DNA of 64,000 nt, taken from NCBI RefSeq assembly GCF_013349955.1, contig NZ_JABVXC010000007.1:1-64000 (forward strand), written 5' to 3'. The notes under the pieces are model-generated. The model did not search any database. It was not told the origin of the DNA and was given only the letters and a program-made list of their open reading frames with translations. The DNA comes from Onishia taeanensis. GTDB lineage: Bacteria > Pseudomonadota > Gammaproteobacteria > Pseudomonadales > Halomonadaceae. The translations under genes were made by a program, and so were the position numbers. Shown here one piece after another: positions 36,020 to 47,296 of this stretch. Within the stretch, counting starts at the first letter, position 1; each line of letters starts with the position of its first letter.

Positions 36020-37618
36020 CTAGATTCGCCATCGCGCGGGTAATTGAAGGCTCGAGGCAAGCGCTGTGCCGTGTTCTTGGTGCGGGTGGTCGCGGTTGAA
36101 GTGCAGGCCGCGAGACTCACCGCGCCCTTGGGCCGCCTGGACGGTCATGCCCGCCAGCCGTACGGCATGCCATAGGCTGGCGAGCTGGCGGGCGGGGGCA
36201 TGGGCCAGACACAGTGCGCGGCTTTCCTCGATGAGCTTTGCAATATCTTCCTCGGCACGGCCAAGCCCGGTATCGTCTCGTACGATGCCGACACGTCGAC
36301 TCATGATCGCCCGCAGTCGCTGGAACAACCTGTCGACATGTTGCCGCGGGGCCTCTGTGCGGTTGTCGGCAGGCAAATCGACTGGCTGTCGTATTCGAGA
36401 AGGGGGCTCTGTCGACGTGGTTTTGAGAACCTCGGCGACGGCTCGTGCGAATACCAAGCACTCCAGTAGTGAATTGCTGGCCATGCGGTTGGCGCCGTGC
36501 AGGCCGGTGCAAGCCGCCTCGCCAATGGCAAATAGGCCCTCTACACCGGTGCGGCCGTCGAGGTCGGTGGCCACGCCGCCGCAGCTATAGTGGGCGGCGG
36601 GCACCACCGGAATCGGCTGTCGGGTGATGTCGATCCCTCGGCGCAGGCAGTGGGCAAGGATGGTTGGGAAGTGTGCCTGGAGGGTGGCCGCTGGAAGGTG
36701 GCTGATGTCCAGCAGTACATGACTGGCGCCGGTTTCCTGCATTTTGGCGTCAATGGCTCGAGCCACGATATCCCGAGGCGCCAGCTCGGCCCGCGAGTCG
36801 ATATCAAGCATGAAGCGGTGGCCGTCGAGCGTGGTAAGAATGCCGCCCTCACCGCGCACGGCCTCGCTGATCAGGAAAGGCGTGCCCTCCGGGTCGTACA
36901 GGCAGGTGGGGTGAAATTGCTGGAACTCAAGGTTCATCAGTTTTGCCCCCAGTTCGGCGGCCATCGCCATGCCTTCTCCGCAGGCCGGTAGCGGGCTGGT
37001 GGTATGACGCCAGAGCCCACTGGCGCCGCCGGTGGCGAGCACCGTCTCGGCGGCCGCAATGTCCTCGATGCGGCCTTGTCCGTCGAGGCAGCGTGCGCCC
37101 TGGCAGGCGCCGTTGGCATCTTGCAACAGGCTGATGGCGCCCAGGTCGTCGCGCAGTGTAATCGCAGGATGGCGGCGGGCATGCTCGAGCAGGGTTTCGA
37201 TCAGCGCCTGGCCGGTCGCATCGGCAGCATGGATGATGCGCCGTGCCCCGTGACCGCCCTCCCGGGTCAGGTGGAAGGGGTAGGGCGCGTCTTCCCGGGC
37301 ATCCGGCGTGAAAGGAACCCCCAGCGAGAGCAGCCATTCGATGGCACTGCGACCATGCTCCACAGTAAAGCGAACCGCCTTTTCATCACACAGGCCGTCA
37401 CCGGCAACCAGGGTGTCCTGGACATGGGCTTCGACGTTGTCCTGAGGGGATAGTACGGCGGCGATCCCGCCCTGGGCCCAGCGGCTGGCGCCGTGATCGT
37501 CGCTGGCCGGGCGCAACAGAGTGACCGGACGGCTATCCGCCAGCTCCAGCGCCAGGGCGAGACCGGCCGCGCCGCCGCCGAGAATCAGAACGTCTTGCGG
37601 ATGCGAAGCGCGCGTCAT
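36020..37618 (-). CDS. nadB: L-aspartate oxidase
   Basis: FAD enzyme that oxidises L-aspartate to iminoaspartate, first step of NAD synthesis. The 532-residue protein has the FAD motif GGGAAGLALALELA near the start, HFHPTCLYDPEG-like QQFHPTCL (about residue 235), and SCGGVATDLDGRT with conserved flavin contacts. Its stop side faces the heptamer repeat. Its start overlaps the stop of the FUSC gene by 4 bp. Confidence 0.94.
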   Translation of the reverse strand: MTRASHPQDVLILGGGAAGLALALELADSRPVTLLRPASDDHGASRWAQGGIAAVLSPQDNVEAHVQDTLVAGDGLCDEKAVRFTVEHGRSAIEWLLSLGVPFTPDAREDAPYPFHLTREGGHGARRIIHAADATGQALIETLLEHARRHPAITLRDDLGAISLLQDANGACQGARCLDGQGRIEDIAAAETVLATGGASGLWRHTTSPLPACGEGMAMAAELGAKLMNLEFQQFHPTCLYDPEGTPFLISEAVRGEGGILTTLDGHRFMLDIDSRAELAPRDIVARAIDAKMQETGASHVLLDISHLPAATLQAHFPTILAHCLRRGIDITRQPIPVVPAAHYSCGGVATDLDGRTGVEGLFAIGEAACTGLHGANRMASNSLLECLVFARAVAEVLKTTSTEPPSRIRQPVDLPADNRTEAPRQHVDRLFQRLRAIMSRRVGIVRDDTGLGRAEEDIAKLIEESRALCLAHAPARQLASLWHAVRLAGMTVQAAQGRGESRGLHFNRDHPHQEHGTALASSLQLPARWRI

Positions 37619-38757
37619 GAGGCGGGTCCTTGCGGGTTGCTGTCGTCGGGTAAGGTCGTGTGCGTGGTCAGTACGTGATGTTTGGCCCGTTTGCGCAGTC
37701 GCTGGCTAGGCAAGCGCCTCAATTCGCTGAGGGTGTCGACCAGTTCCTGGGTGAGGCGGGCCAGCTCCCGGTTGAGCCATAGATAGCCGGCCGGACTGAA
37801 CAGCGCTCGACCACTGGTCGCCGTGGCCTGGCGGGCATTGGTTGCATAGCGCTCGAGGTCGAAGGGAGCCAGTTCGACGTCGATAGGCTGGCCGGTACGT
37901 ACCTGGAAGGCCAGGGTGCCCAGGTCGCGAGCCAGGCGATGCTGCTGATCGCGCAGGCCCTCCATGGCGGCGATATGATCATGGCCGTCACGGGTCGTCC
38001 AGTGGGTTTCGAGCAGCAGCTCGATGGTCGAAAGCATCCGCCGCTCGAGAGAGATGATGGTGTCGAGCTCTTCGCGTCTCAGGCGACGTTCGCGGTGGAT
38101 CGCATCGACAAGGCCTCGCTGCTTGATTACCAGGCTGCTCGATGACTTCAAGAGCGGCTGAGTATCGAGATCCTGGGAGCCGGTAGAGCTGGTGTAGGCA
38201 TGATACAGCCGGGCCAGCTTGTCGAGGGTCTCGGCCAGCAGGAAGCGCTGCACGTCGGTGGCCTTCTGCGGCATGGCAAAAGCGGTAACCAGGATGCCGA
38301 TGAGGGTGCCGACCAGCACGTTGAATGACCGCCATAGTGCCGTGCCCAGCTCTTGCGTGCCATCGCCGACCACCAGCAGCAAGCTGATGGCAAACATCAG
38401 GCCGCTGTAGCCGTAGCGGCCTTTGAATGTCACGTAGGTAGCGGCGGCAATGCCGGCCAGTGTCCAGATTGGTACCACCAAGGGAGGCGGATTGGGTGCC
38501 AGCGTAATGAGAATGCCCCAGGCGGCGCCCAGAACGGTGCCGATCAGTCGCTGGCGCCCCTTGTCCAGCACGCCGCCAATATGGGGCAGGTTACCCATCA
38601 CCATCACGGTGCTCACCAGCGCCCAACTGGCGTGGGGAACCTTGAAGATATCGATGAAGGCAAAAGTGATCGTCAGTGCCAGGGTGACCCGCATCACGTG
38701 CAACAGATGGCGATTGCGGTAATTGATATAGGGGTCGCGAAGGCGAGGAAGGGGCAT
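37615..38757 (-). CDS. FUSC family inner-membrane protein
   Basis: A 380-residue protein with six N-terminal membrane helices (residues about 15-165, PHIGGVLDKGRQRLIGTVLGA motif) and a cytoplasmic helical half. The FUSC group includes YccS and aromatic-acid efflux proteins such as AaeB; this one is shorter than AaeB. It probably exports an organic anion. Overlap with nadB suggests co-transcription. Confidence 0.8.
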   Translation of the reverse strand: MPLPRLRDPYINYRNRHLLHVMRVTLALTITFAFIDIFKVPHASWALVSTVMVMGNLPHIGGVLDKGRQRLIGTVLGAAWGILITLAPNPPPLVVPIWTLAGIAAATYVTFKGRYGYSGLMFAISLLLVVGDGTQELGTALWRSFNVLVGTLIGILVTAFAMPQKATDVQRFLLAETLDKLARLYHAYTSSTGSQDLDTQPLLKSSSSLVIKQRGLVDAIHRERRLRREELDTIISLERRMLSTIELLLETHWTTRDGHDHIAAMEGLRDQQHRLARDLGTLAFQVRTGQPIDVELAPFDLERYATNARQATATSGRALFSPAGYLWLNRELARLTQELVDTLSELRRLPSQRLRKRAKHHVLTTHTTLPDDSNPQGPAS

Positions 38758-39114
38758 GTCGATGTACTTGTCGATGTACTTGCTGATGTGGCCGGTTTGG
38801 CGGCGAAATAACGGGGGTGAGCATTGGGGGCGTCAGGGCCGCAGTATGCACCGCCCGTTGCTAGGAAGGTGCTTAGGGTATCATGTGCCTTGGCGGCATG
38901 GCAGACGCTATTCCCAAGGGTTGTTGCAAGAATGGTCTTGAGATCGGTCTCACGTTCAGACCACGGGGCAAGGCGGAAATGACAGCGTCATGGGCTTTGT
39001 CATGGGGTTGTCTGATGCGTATTTGCATGAAGGATCGACAGCAAAGACACGCAAAAAGAACACGCACCATGCTGTGAGTGATCAGAAATAACAACAGGAG
39101 AGGGTTCAATGAGC
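38758..39114. other. Gap with no gene recognised
   Basis: This 357-bp gap between the FUSC gene start and the tRNA cluster contains a 12-bp tandem duplication, TCGATGTACTTG (38759-38782), right before the FUSC start. A 64-codon open frame at 38883-39077 has no ribosome binding site or recognisable sequence. No clear tRNA terminator is seen. Confidence 0.6.
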
Positions 39115-39201
39115 TGGTGCCCGGAGCCGGGCTCGAACCGGCACGGTGTTACCACCGAGAGATTTTAAGTCTCTTGCGTCTACCAATTTCGCCATCCGGG
39201 C
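39115..39201 (-). tRNA. tRNA-Leu (anticodon TAA)
   Basis: 87 nt including encoded CCA. Acceptor GCCCGGA pairs with TCCGGGC; anticodon loop CTTAAAA gives TAA; long variable arm as expected for Leu; T-loop GTTCGAGC. Last of three tRNAs transcribed together with Gly and Cys. Confidence 0.96.
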
Positions 39202-39230
39202 GGGGAGGTTCGAGCGGGGCAAATCAGAAA

Positions 39231-39304
39231 TGGAGGCTGGAGTCGGAATCGAACCGGCGTACACGGAGTTGCAGTCCGCTGCATAACCACTCTGCCATCC
39301 AGCC
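39231..39304 (-). tRNA. tRNA-Cys (anticodon GCA)
   Basis: 74 nt including encoded CCA. Acceptor GGCTGGA pairs with TCCAGCC; anticodon loop CTGCAAC gives GCA; T-loop GGTTCGATTCC. Middle gene of the Gly-Cys-Leu cluster. Confidence 0.96.
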
Positions 39305-39332
39305 TCACTGAGTCAGTCAACCATCGCGATGA

Positions 39333-39407
39333 TGGAGCGGGAAACGAGATTCGAACTCGCGACCCTCGCCTTGGCAAGGCGATGCTCTACCACTGAGCTA
39401 TTCCCGC
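39333..39407 (-). tRNA. tRNA-Gly (anticodon GCC)
   Basis: 75 nt including encoded CCA. Acceptor GCGGGAA; anticodon loop TTGCCAA gives GCC; T-loop GTTCGAATC. First gene of the cluster, just after a strong promoter. Confidence 0.96.
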
Positions 39408-39422
39408 CTGACTCGAGGACGA

Positions 39423-39450
39423 ATTATACGCATAAGTGCGTAAGTGTCAA
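39423..39450 (-). promoter_or_regulatory. Strong sigma70 promoter of the tRNA Gly-Cys-Leu operon
   Basis: On the minus strand TTGACA (39445-39450) and TATAAT (39423-39428) match both consensus boxes exactly, with a 16-bp spacer. The start point would lie about 10 bp before tRNA-Gly. Confidence 0.9.
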
Positions 39451-39482
39451 GCGCTTATGCGCATCTCATTGTTCTGTCAGGG

Positions 39483-40031
39483 CTACATCGAGCGAGAAAG
39501 ATGAGGCCAGGCAGCGCGCAGGTATTGCTGCATGGACCACAGCGTCAGCGCTGCCGCCAGGTACAGGGTGGCAATACCGACTTGGGCGATCAGGCTGTCC
39601 GCTGGGAAGCCGAGCAGTAGCAGCAGGGCGACCATTTGCAGCGTGGTCTTGATCTTTCCGATCGAAGACACCGCCACGGTTCCCCGTTTGCCCATTTCGG
39701 CCATCCACTCGCGAAGGGCCGAAATGACGATCTCACGGCCAATGATCACCAGTGCCGGCAGGGTCAGCCAGGCTGCATCGTAGCGTTCGATCAGCAAGGC
39801 CAGGGCGACAGCGACCATCAGCTTGTCGGCGACCGGGTCGAGGAAGGCGCCGAAGGGGGTGCTCTGGTTCCAGCGCCTGGCCAGGTAGCCATCGAGCCAA
39901 TCGGTAATGGCAGCCAGCCCGAACAGCGCCGCCGCCACAAGCATGCTCCAGCCATAAGGCAGGTAGAAGATGACCACCAACAGCGGAATGAAGGCGATTC
40001 TGGCGAGGGTAAGAATGTTGGGGATGTTCAT
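39483..40031 (-). CDS. pgsA: CDP-diacylglycerol-glycerol-3-phosphate 3-phosphatidyltransferase
   Basis: Commits CDP-diacylglycerol to phosphatidylglycerol synthesis in the inner membrane. The 182-residue protein has several membrane helices and the CDP-alcohol phosphotransferase motif spread over [12 protein letters not shown] and [11 protein letters not shown] (Asp residues bind metal). The ATG at 40031 (MNIPNILTL) gives the standard start. Last gene of gacA-uvrC-pgsA. Confidence 0.94.
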   Translation of the reverse strand: MNIPNILTLARIAFIPLLVVIFYLPYGWSMLVAAALFGLAAITDWLDGYLARRWNQSTPFGAFLDPVADKLMVAVALALLIERYDAAWLTLPALVIIGREIVISALREWMAEMGKRGTVAVSSIGKIKTTLQMVALLLLLGFPADSLIAQVGIATLYLAAALTLWSMQQYLRAAWPHLSRSM

Positions 40032-40093
40032 CTGAGCGCCGCTTGTCCTTGCCTGAAGTCTGAGGGCCACCATTCTATATGGCCGTCGCGCTA

Positions 40094-41908
40094 TCATCCA
40101 TGCAGCGCCTGATGAATCGCCCTCGCCATGCTGTCACTGATGCCGGGAACTCGGGCGAGCTCTTCGCGGCTGGCCTGGCGTACCCCCTGGAGTCCGCCAA
40201 AGAAGCGCAGCAGCTCACGGCGACGTTTGGGGCCCACGCCGGGGATGTCTTGGAGGGTCGAGGTGCGCCTGACTTTGTCACGACGCGCCCGGTGGCCCGC
40301 GATCGCGAAGCGGTGCGATTCGTCGCGGATATGCTGAACCAGATGCAGGGCCGGGGAGCTGCCTTCGAGGCTCAGGCTGTGGTCGATGGTTTCGACGAAC
40401 AGGGTCTCGAGACCTGGCTTGCGGGTGGTGCCCTTGGCCACGCCGACCAGCCCTACACCGGTCACGCCGAGTTCGGCGAAGACCTCGCGGGCCATGTTCA
40501 ACTGCCCCTTGCCACCGTCGACGAACAGCAGGTCCGGACGCTTGCCTTCGCCCTCGGCGAGGCGCTTGAAGCGCCGGGTCAGCGCCTGCTGCATGGCGGC
40601 ATAGTCGTCGCCGGCTGCCACGCCTTCGATATTGAAGCGCCGATAGTCGGACTTTACCGGGCCGTCATGGTCGAACACCACGCAGGATGCCACGGTGGCT
40701 TCGCCGTGACTGTGACTGATGTCAAAGCACTCCAGGCGCTTGGGCACTTCGGCCAGGCCCAGCGCGTCGCGCAGGGCTTCGAAGCGTTTCGCCAGTTGCG
40801 TCTGGTTGGCCAGCTGTGTGGCCAGGTGCTGTTCGGCGTTGGTCTGGGCGAGCTGCTGCCATTGAGCGCGGTGGCCGCGCACTCGATGCGTCAGGCGGAC
40901 CTGGCGTCCGGCTTGTTCGGACAGGACGCCCTGCAGAAGCTCGGTGTCAGCCAGCGGGTGCGAGGTGATGATCTCGGCGACGGGCTCATGGACCTGGCCT
41001 AAGTAGTATTGGCTGATGAACTCGGTGAGCAGCGCTTCAGGCCCCAGGTCGAGGCCGTTGTCGGGCGTGTGGTGGCGTGCACCGAGCATGCGCCCCTCAC
41101 GCACGGTCAGCACCGAGACGCAGAGTGCGCCTGGCCGCTGGGCCAGGGCGAAGATGTCGGCGTCACCGCCGTCGGTATCGACATATTGCTGACGCTGAAG
41201 GCTGCGCAGCTGCTGAATCTGATCGCGAAGCCGGGCGGCCTCCTCGAATTCCAGGGTCTCGCTGGCGGCCTCCATCTGGCGGGTCAGTTGTTCGGTCACC
41301 TGCTCGCTTTTGCCCTGCAGGCACATCACGGCGTGCTCAAGGTCGCGCCGATAGTCCGCTTCGCTGATGTAGTCGACGCAGGGTGCACTGCAGCGCTGGA
41401 TCTGATATTGCAGGCAGGGGCGCGTACGATGGGAAAATACGCTGTCCTCACAGTTGCGGATGCGGAAGATCCTTTGCATCAGCGACAGGCTCTCGCGGAC
41501 TGCGCCGCTGCTCGGGTAGGGGCCTAGGTAGCGGCCATCGTCACGCCGGCTGCGAGCACGCTTGTATTCGAGAGCAGGGTAAGGGTGGCGGTCGCTGACG
41601 AAGACGAAGGGATAGGACTTGTCGTCACGTAGCAGGATGTTGTAAGGCGGCCGCAGTTCCTTGATCAGCGTCTGCTCGAGCAGCAGGGCCTCGGTTTCGC
41701 TGTGGGTAACGGTCACCTGGATATCGGCGATACGGACTACCAGCGCCTGAGTCTTGGTGTTGAGGGCGCCGCGAAAATAGCTCGCCAAGCGCGCATTGAG
41801 CCGTTTGGCCTTGCCGATATACAGGGTGTCGCCCTTGGCGTCGAACATGCGATAGACGCCGGGGGATTGGCTGACGGTTTTGAGGAAGTGCTTGGCGTCG
41901 AAGGTCAT
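40094..41908 (-). CDS. uvrC: Excinuclease ABC subunit C
   Basis: Makes both cuts in nucleotide excision repair with UvrAB. The 604-residue protein has an N-terminal GIY-YIG nuclease (SPGVYRMF...TLYIGKAK), a UVR helical motif near residue 210, the RNase H-like second nuclease ([24 protein letters not shown]) and a C-terminal helix-hairpin-helix pair ([14 protein letters not shown]). Downstream of gacA as in many gammaproteobacteria. Confidence 0.96.
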   Translation of the reverse strand: MTFDAKHFLKTVSQSPGVYRMFDAKGDTLYIGKAKRLNARLASYFRGALNTKTQALVVRIADIQVTVTHSETEALLLEQTLIKELRPPYNILLRDDKSYPFVFVSDRHPYPALEYKRARSRRDDGRYLGPYPSSGAVRESLSLMQRIFRIRNCEDSVFSHRTRPCLQYQIQRCSAPCVDYISEADYRRDLEHAVMCLQGKSEQVTEQLTRQMEAASETLEFEEAARLRDQIQQLRSLQRQQYVDTDGGDADIFALAQRPGALCVSVLTVREGRMLGARHHTPDNGLDLGPEALLTEFISQYYLGQVHEPVAEIITSHPLADTELLQGVLSEQAGRQVRLTHRVRGHRAQWQQLAQTNAEQHLATQLANQTQLAKRFEALRDALGLAEVPKRLECFDISHSHGEATVASCVVFDHDGPVKSDYRRFNIEGVAAGDDYAAMQQALTRRFKRLAEGEGKRPDLLFVDGGKGQLNMAREVFAELGVTGVGLVGVAKGTTRKPGLETLFVETIDHSLSLEGSSPALHLVQHIRDESHRFAIAGHRARRDKVRRTSTLQDIPGVGPKRRRELLRFFGGLQGVRQASREELARVPGISDSMARAIHQALHG

Positions 41909-41966
41909 GGGGCTTAGTGCTTCACGAGTGAAGTGCCAGCATACCAGAACCCGCAGTCGGGGCGGT

Positions 41967-42614
41967 TCAGGCGTCGTGCTGGTAGCCGTCCACCAGTCCG
42001 TAGCGCAGTCCCAGGTGCGTCATTTCGACGTCCGAGTGCACCCCGAGTTTCTCGAAGATGCGGTAACGATAAGTGTTGACGGTCTTGGGGCTCAGGAAGA
42101 GGCTGTCCGATATATCGCTGACCCTCTGGCAGTTGACGATCATCATGGCGACCTGAAGCTCGCGTTGCGACAGATTGTCGAAGGGGTTTTCTGGAGTGTC
42201 GAGCTTAGACAACACCAGGCGTTGAGCAATGACCGGGCTGACGTAGCGCTGGCCGTCGAATACGGCACGGATGGCCTGAACCATTTCCGGTGGCTCGGCG
42301 CCCTTGCCGATGAAGCCGCAGGCACCCGCGTCTAACAAGCGCTGGGCGAAGGTTTCCTCCAGGAAGGCCGTCAGCACCAGAACGCGACAGTCGTCTATGG
42401 TCTTGGCAATCTTGCGTGTTGCCTCCAGGCCGCCGATGCCTGGCATGCGGATATCCATCAACACGATATCGGGGCGTAGCTTACGAGCCAGAGTCACGGC
42501 ATCTTCGCCATCGGCTGCTTCACCTACCACCTTGATGCCTTTTTCCGCGTCGAGCAGATGGGCAATGCTGGTTCTGACCAGGTGGTGGTCGTCGGCGATG
42601 AGAACCTTGATCAA
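41967..42614 (-). CDS. gacA: GacA/UvrY-family response regulator
   Basis: A 215-residue NarL-type regulator: receiver domain with DD near the N-terminus, phospho-acceptor Asp in IVLMDIRMPG (about residue 54), and a LuxR helix-turn-helix (LSQRELQVAMMIVNCQRV, SDISDSLFLSPKTVNTYR). With GacS/BarA it usually activates the sRNAs that bind CsrA/RsmA. Placement before uvrC is the family's hallmark. The cognate kinase is not in the window. Confidence 0.93.
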   Translation of the reverse strand: MIKVLIADDHHLVRTSIAHLLDAEKGIKVVGEAADGEDAVTLARKLRPDIVLMDIRMPGIGGLEATRKIAKTIDDCRVLVLTAFLEETFAQRLLDAGACGFIGKGAEPPEMVQAIRAVFDGQRYVSPVIAQRLVLSKLDTPENPFDNLSQRELQVAMMIVNCQRVSDISDSLFLSPKTVNTYRYRIFEKLGVHSDVEMTHLGLRYGLVDGYQHDA

Positions 42615-42814
42615 GATGCCTCCTGTGGATCCTTCGGCGGTGAGTGGTCATTCTCGGCAAGGCGTGGATGATGCCGCCATTTAAGGATTAGATTACATTA
42701 ATTTACTGGGTGCAGCGACGCTCATGGTAGCCATGTTTCGGTCGGGCGGCGTCGATGGTGACTCGAGTCAGGCGGCGGCAACGTTATGGCAAACTCGGGG
42801 GCTGGGGAAAGGGG

Positions 42815-42843
42815 TTGACGATATCTAACCCATTGTATATTAT
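42815..42843 (+). promoter_or_regulatory. Promoter upstream of tRNA-Ala
   Basis: TTGACG (42815-42820) and TATTAT (42838-42843) with a 17-bp spacer lie about 100 bp before the tRNA. The 336-bp gap from gacA to the tRNA otherwise shows only an AT-rich stretch (42680-42710) likely to hold the gacA promoter. Confidence 0.65.
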
Positions 42844-42950
42844 GCATCTCGTCTTCGGGGGTAGCCCTCGTTTTCCATGCTGTTAACGTTCAAGCTATGC
42901 CAAGAGTCACATTCTTGTGATGCGCAAGCTGGCGGGTAAGCAGCAATAGT

Positions 42951-43026
42951 GGGGCCTTAGCTCAGCTGGGAGAGCGCAACACTGGCAGTGTTGAGGTCAG
43001 CGGTTCGATCCCGCTAGGCTCCACCA
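42951..43026 (+). tRNA. tRNA-Ala (anticodon GGC)
   Basis: 76 nt with encoded CCA. Acceptor GGGGCCT pairs with AGGCTCC through one wobble; anticodon loop CTGGCAG gives GGC; T-loop GGTTCGATCC. Single tRNA with its own promoter and terminator. Confidence 0.96.
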
Positions 43027-43039
43027 ACCGACTATTATA

Positions 43040-43070
43040 AACGCCGCGGACTCAGGTTCGCGGCGTTTTT
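43040..43070 (+). terminator. Intrinsic terminator after tRNA-Ala
   Basis: AACGCCGCG and CGCGGCGTT form a 9-bp stem followed by TTTTT. Confidence 0.9.
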
Positions 43071-43177
43071 ATGTCTATAACTTTTTTATGCTCGTGAGTG
43101 AAGTGCCGAGCGCGCGTCGGCGTTGGATCGGGTAGGCGGGCCGGTATCGCCCACTGAGGGCGATACCGGCATCGATC

Positions 43178-44098
43178 TCAGTTTTCGACGCGCCCCAGCA
43201 ACAGAAACTCGAGCAGTGCTTTCTGGGCATGCAGGCGGTTGCCGGCTTCTTGCCAGACTGCTGCGCGTGGATCATCGAGCAGAGTGGTGCTGATTTCTTC
43301 GCCACGATGTGCCGGTAGGCAGTGCAGGAAGAGCACGTCATGGGCTGCCAGGTCGAGCATCGCTTCGGTGACCTGGAAGCCAGCAAAGTCCGCTTCGCGC
43401 TTGGCCTGTTCCTCTTCCTGGCCCATTGAGGCCCAGACGTCGGTCGTCACCAGGTCTGCATCTGCCACCGCTGCCTGAGGGTCGCGCAGGATGCTCACTT
43501 GGTCGCCAGCAGCGGCCACTATCGTCGGGTCGGGATCATAACCCTCGGGGCAGCAGATGCGCAGCTTGAAACCGAATTGGCGAGCGGCATTGATCCATGA
43601 ATGGCACATGTTATTGCCGTCGCCGATCCATACCGCGGTCTTGCCGCGTATGTTGCCGCGTAGTTCACTCCATGTCATGACATCGGCCAGCAGCTGGCAG
43701 GGATGATAATCGTCGCTAAGGGCATTGATGACTGGCACGCTGCTGGCGGCCGCGAACTCCTCGAGCCCTGAGTGGGCGAAGGTTCGGATCATGACCGCAT
43801 CGACCATTTCCGAGAGTACGCGTGCAGTGTCACCGATCGGCTCGCCGCGCCCTAACTGAGTGTCGCGTGGGGACAGGAAGAGGGCGTGACCGCCGAACTG
43901 AGCCATGGCCGTCTCGAAGGATACCCGGGTGCGGGTCGAGGACTTCTCGAAGATCATCGCCAAGGTGCGGTTGGCGAACGGCGTATAGGTTGGGCCGTGG
44001 GTCTTGAGGCCATTCTTGATGGTGATGGCGCGACGCACCAAGTGCGTCAGTTCCTCGGGAGAGAGGTCAAGCAGGGTCAGGAAATGGCGTGTCGCCAT
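43178..44098 (-). CDS. argF: Ornithine carbamoyltransferase
   Basis: Makes citrulline from ornithine and carbamoyl phosphate in arginine synthesis. The 306-residue protein has the carbamoyl phosphate motif [20 protein letters not shown] (ornithine side) and [12 protein letters not shown] with the catalytic Cys. The ATG at 44098 follows GGAGTAACCTC. Divergent from grxD and close to argG. Confidence 0.94.
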   Translation of the reverse strand: MATRHFLTLLDLSPEELTHLVRRAITIKNGLKTHGPTYTPFANRTLAMIFEKSSTRTRVSFETAMAQFGGHALFLSPRDTQLGRGEPIGDTARVLSEMVDAVMIRTFAHSGLEEFAAASSVPVINALSDDYHPCQLLADVMTWSELRGNIRGKTAVWIGDGNNMCHSWINAARQFGFKLRICCPEGYDPDPTIVAAAGDQVSILRDPQAAVADADLVTTDVWASMGQEEEQAKREADFAGFQVTEAMLDLAAHDVLFLHCLPAHRGEEISTTLLDDPRAAVWQEAGNRLHAQKALLEFLLLGRVEN

Positions 44099-44250
44099 GA
44101 GGTTACTCCGCGCGCAAAAACCCCATCCTAGCCAGCCGCTGAGCATCACGCAACGCGATGCGATGGGGAAGCCAGTGGCGGGGCTATATTCGTCTTGCTG
44201 GCATCAGTAGAATGGTCAGGACACTAAGCATTCATTAGAAGGAATTCGTC

Positions 44251-44601
44251 ATGAGCACGACCGTCGAGAACATCCAGCAGCAGATTAGCGAAAACGCGAT
44301 CTTGATCTACATGAAGGGCACGCCTCAGCTGCCGCAATGCGGTTTCTCTGCCCAGACCGTCCAGGCCCTGATGTCCTGCGGCGAGCGCTTTGCCTTCGTC
44401 AACGTGCTCGACAACCCGGATATCCGTGCCGAGCTGCCCAAAGTCGCCAACTGGCCGACCTTCCCGCAGCTGTGGGTCGAAGGCGAGCTGGTCGGTGGCT
44501 GCGACATCGTCGTTGAAATGCACCAGAACGGCGAGCTCGAGACGCTGGTAAAAGCCGCTGCTGAGCGCGCCAAGGCGAACGAAGAAAACGCTAGCGAATA
44601 A
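44251..44601 (+). CDS. grxD: Monothiol glutaredoxin Grx4 type
   Basis: A 116-residue glutaredoxin with the CGFS active site (QCGFSAQ, about residue 31), which binds and delivers [2Fe-2S] clusters rather than acting as a reductase. WPTFPQLW and GGCDI form the glutathione site. GAAGGAATTCGTC precedes the ATG. Followed by a strong terminator. Confidence 0.95.
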   Translation: MSTTVENIQQQISENAILIYMKGTPQLPQCGFSAQTVQALMSCGERFAFVNVLDNPDIRAELPKVANWPTFPQLWVEGELVGGCDIVVEMHQNGELETLVKAAAERAKANEENASE

Positions 44602-44628
44602 GCGCTGTCGCAACAGTTGCTTAAAAGC

Positions 44629-44663
44629 AAAACCCTCGTCAGCTGGGCTGGCGAGGGTTTTTT
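44629..44663. terminator. Terminator after grxD
   Basis: AAACCCTCGTCAGC pairs with GCTGGCGAGGGTTT (one G-U), followed by TTTT. It lies between convergent grxD and rnt and has A/T tracts on both sides, so it may act both ways. Confidence 0.88.
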
Positions 44664-44732
44664 CTGTTCAGGCCTGTTAGGCGTCGCCATGGATGGCGCC
44701 TGGGCTGGTGCGGTTCGGAGTCGGGGCTAGCG

Positions 44733-45398
44733 CTAGAGTTCGTCCATGCCCTGCTCGCGTTGGGCCAGGTTCCAGCCGCCAAGGTCCTTGAAGCGGTTGA
44801 CGATCGAGCAGAACAGCTCGGCGGTCCGCTCGGTATCATAGCGGGCCGAGTGGGCCTCGGTGTTGTCGAACTCGATGCCGGCTGCGCGGCAGGCTCTTGC
44901 CAGTACCGTTTGGCCGTATACCAGGCCCGACAGGCTGGCGGTGTCGAAGCTCGAGAACGGGTGGAAGGGGTTGCGCTTGATATTGCAGCGGTTGACTGCG
45001 GCGTTCAGGAAGCCATGGTCGAAGGCTGCGTTGTGCCCGACCAGAATGGCGCGAGTACAGTTGTGAGCCTTGATCGCCTTGCGCACGGGCCGGAATATCT
45101 CGTTCATGGCCTCCGACTCGCTCAGCGCTACCCGCTTGCGCAGCGCGTCATCGAGGTTGATGCCGGTGAAATCCAGCGCCGACTGCTCGACGTTTGCTCC
45201 CTCGAAGGGCGTGACATGGAAGGCATAGGTTGCGTCCGGAATCAGGTTGCCGTCCGGATCCATGCTCAGCGTTACCGCGGCGATCTCGAGGATCGCGTCA
45301 CCTTTGGCGTCAAAACCGCCGGTTTCCAGGTCCACCACCACCGGCAGAAAGCTGCGAAATCGCTGAGCCATCAGGCCTTGGGCGCTCGCCTCGCTCAT
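44733..45398 (-). CDS. rnt: Ribonuclease T
   Basis: 3'-5' exoribonuclease that trims tRNA and other stable RNAs. The 221-residue DEDDh enzyme shows VVDLETGGFD (Asp, Glu), VGHNAAFDHGF (Asp) and HSARYDTERTAELF (His, Asp). The ATG at 45398 follows AGGGAGAGGTGC. Convergent with grxD, as in related genomes. Confidence 0.94.
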   Translation of the reverse strand: MSEASAQGLMAQRFRSFLPVVVDLETGGFDAKGDAILEIAAVTLSMDPDGNLIPDATYAFHVTPFEGANVEQSALDFTGINLDDALRKRVALSESEAMNEIFRPVRKAIKAHNCTRAILVGHNAAFDHGFLNAAVNRCNIKRNPFHPFSSFDTASLSGLVYGQTVLARACRAAGIEFDNTEAHSARYDTERTAELFCSIVNRFKDLGGWNLAQREQGMDEL

Positions 45399-45604
45399 GC
45401 ACCTCTCCCTAACCAAAAATGAAAAACTGCGTCGGCATCGGCTGACGAATGGGCGAGAGTCTACCATCTTTGTCAGCCATGCGCCCCGCCCCGGCGGTAT
45501 TCTCCAGCGCTCATCGGCGCTATACTTGAAGGCTATCTCTGAATGTTAAGGGGCACGGCGCCACGGTGTCGTGCCTTTACACACTGCAAGCGAAGGAGCC
45601 CAGA

Positions 45605-46825
<1,221 letters not shown>

Positions 46826-46882
46826 TGCTGATCGCCAGGGTTCATGTGGGCCCTGGCGCGGCGAGGCGAAAAGGAGGGCAGG

Positions 46883-47176
46883 ATGCTGAAGAAACTCTTC
46901 CCCGGACTCTTTGGGGCCGGAGAATCCGCCAAATCTCGTGAGGCTGAACCCGTCGAGTATCAGGGATACCTGATTTCGTCAGACCCCCAGGACACCGGCG
47001 GCCAGTATCGCGTCAGCGGTTTCATTCGTAAGCCAGTAGCCGGCGGCGAAACCCTCGAGCACCGCTTCGAGCGCTCTGACGTCGTGTCGGGGCGCGAGGC
47101 CTGCGATGAACTGATGGTTCGCAAGGCCGAGCGCTTTATCGACGATGTCGGTGACGACATGTTCACGCCGCGCTGA
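46883..47176 (+). CDS. HlyU-family protein
   Basis: A 97-residue protein matching the HlyU domain (PF10115), with EYQGYLISSDPQDTGGQYRVSG-type core and a C-terminal helix. The Vibrio-named HlyU transcription factor is a different ArsR-type protein; this domain has no proven function. The ATG at 46883 follows AAAGGAGGGCAGG. It lies 57 bp after argG and may be co-transcribed. Confidence 0.8.
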   Translation: MLKKLFPGLFGAGESAKSREAEPVEYQGYLISSDPQDTGGQYRVSGFIRKPVAGGETLEHRFERSDVVSGREACDELMVRKAERFIDDVGDDMFTPR

Positions 47177-47296
47177 TGCCTCGCTGAGCGAGATTTCTCG
47201 GTGATTGGCGACGACGCCGCTGCCTTCGGGCGGCGGCGTCGTCGTTTGCGGGAAGGCACTACACTCCAGGTTTAGGGAGGCTGACAGGGAGCCCCT

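Noticed and set aside
38883..39077. 64-codon frame in the gap before the tRNA cluster
   Set aside because: No ribosome binding site, no recognisable motif, odd composition.
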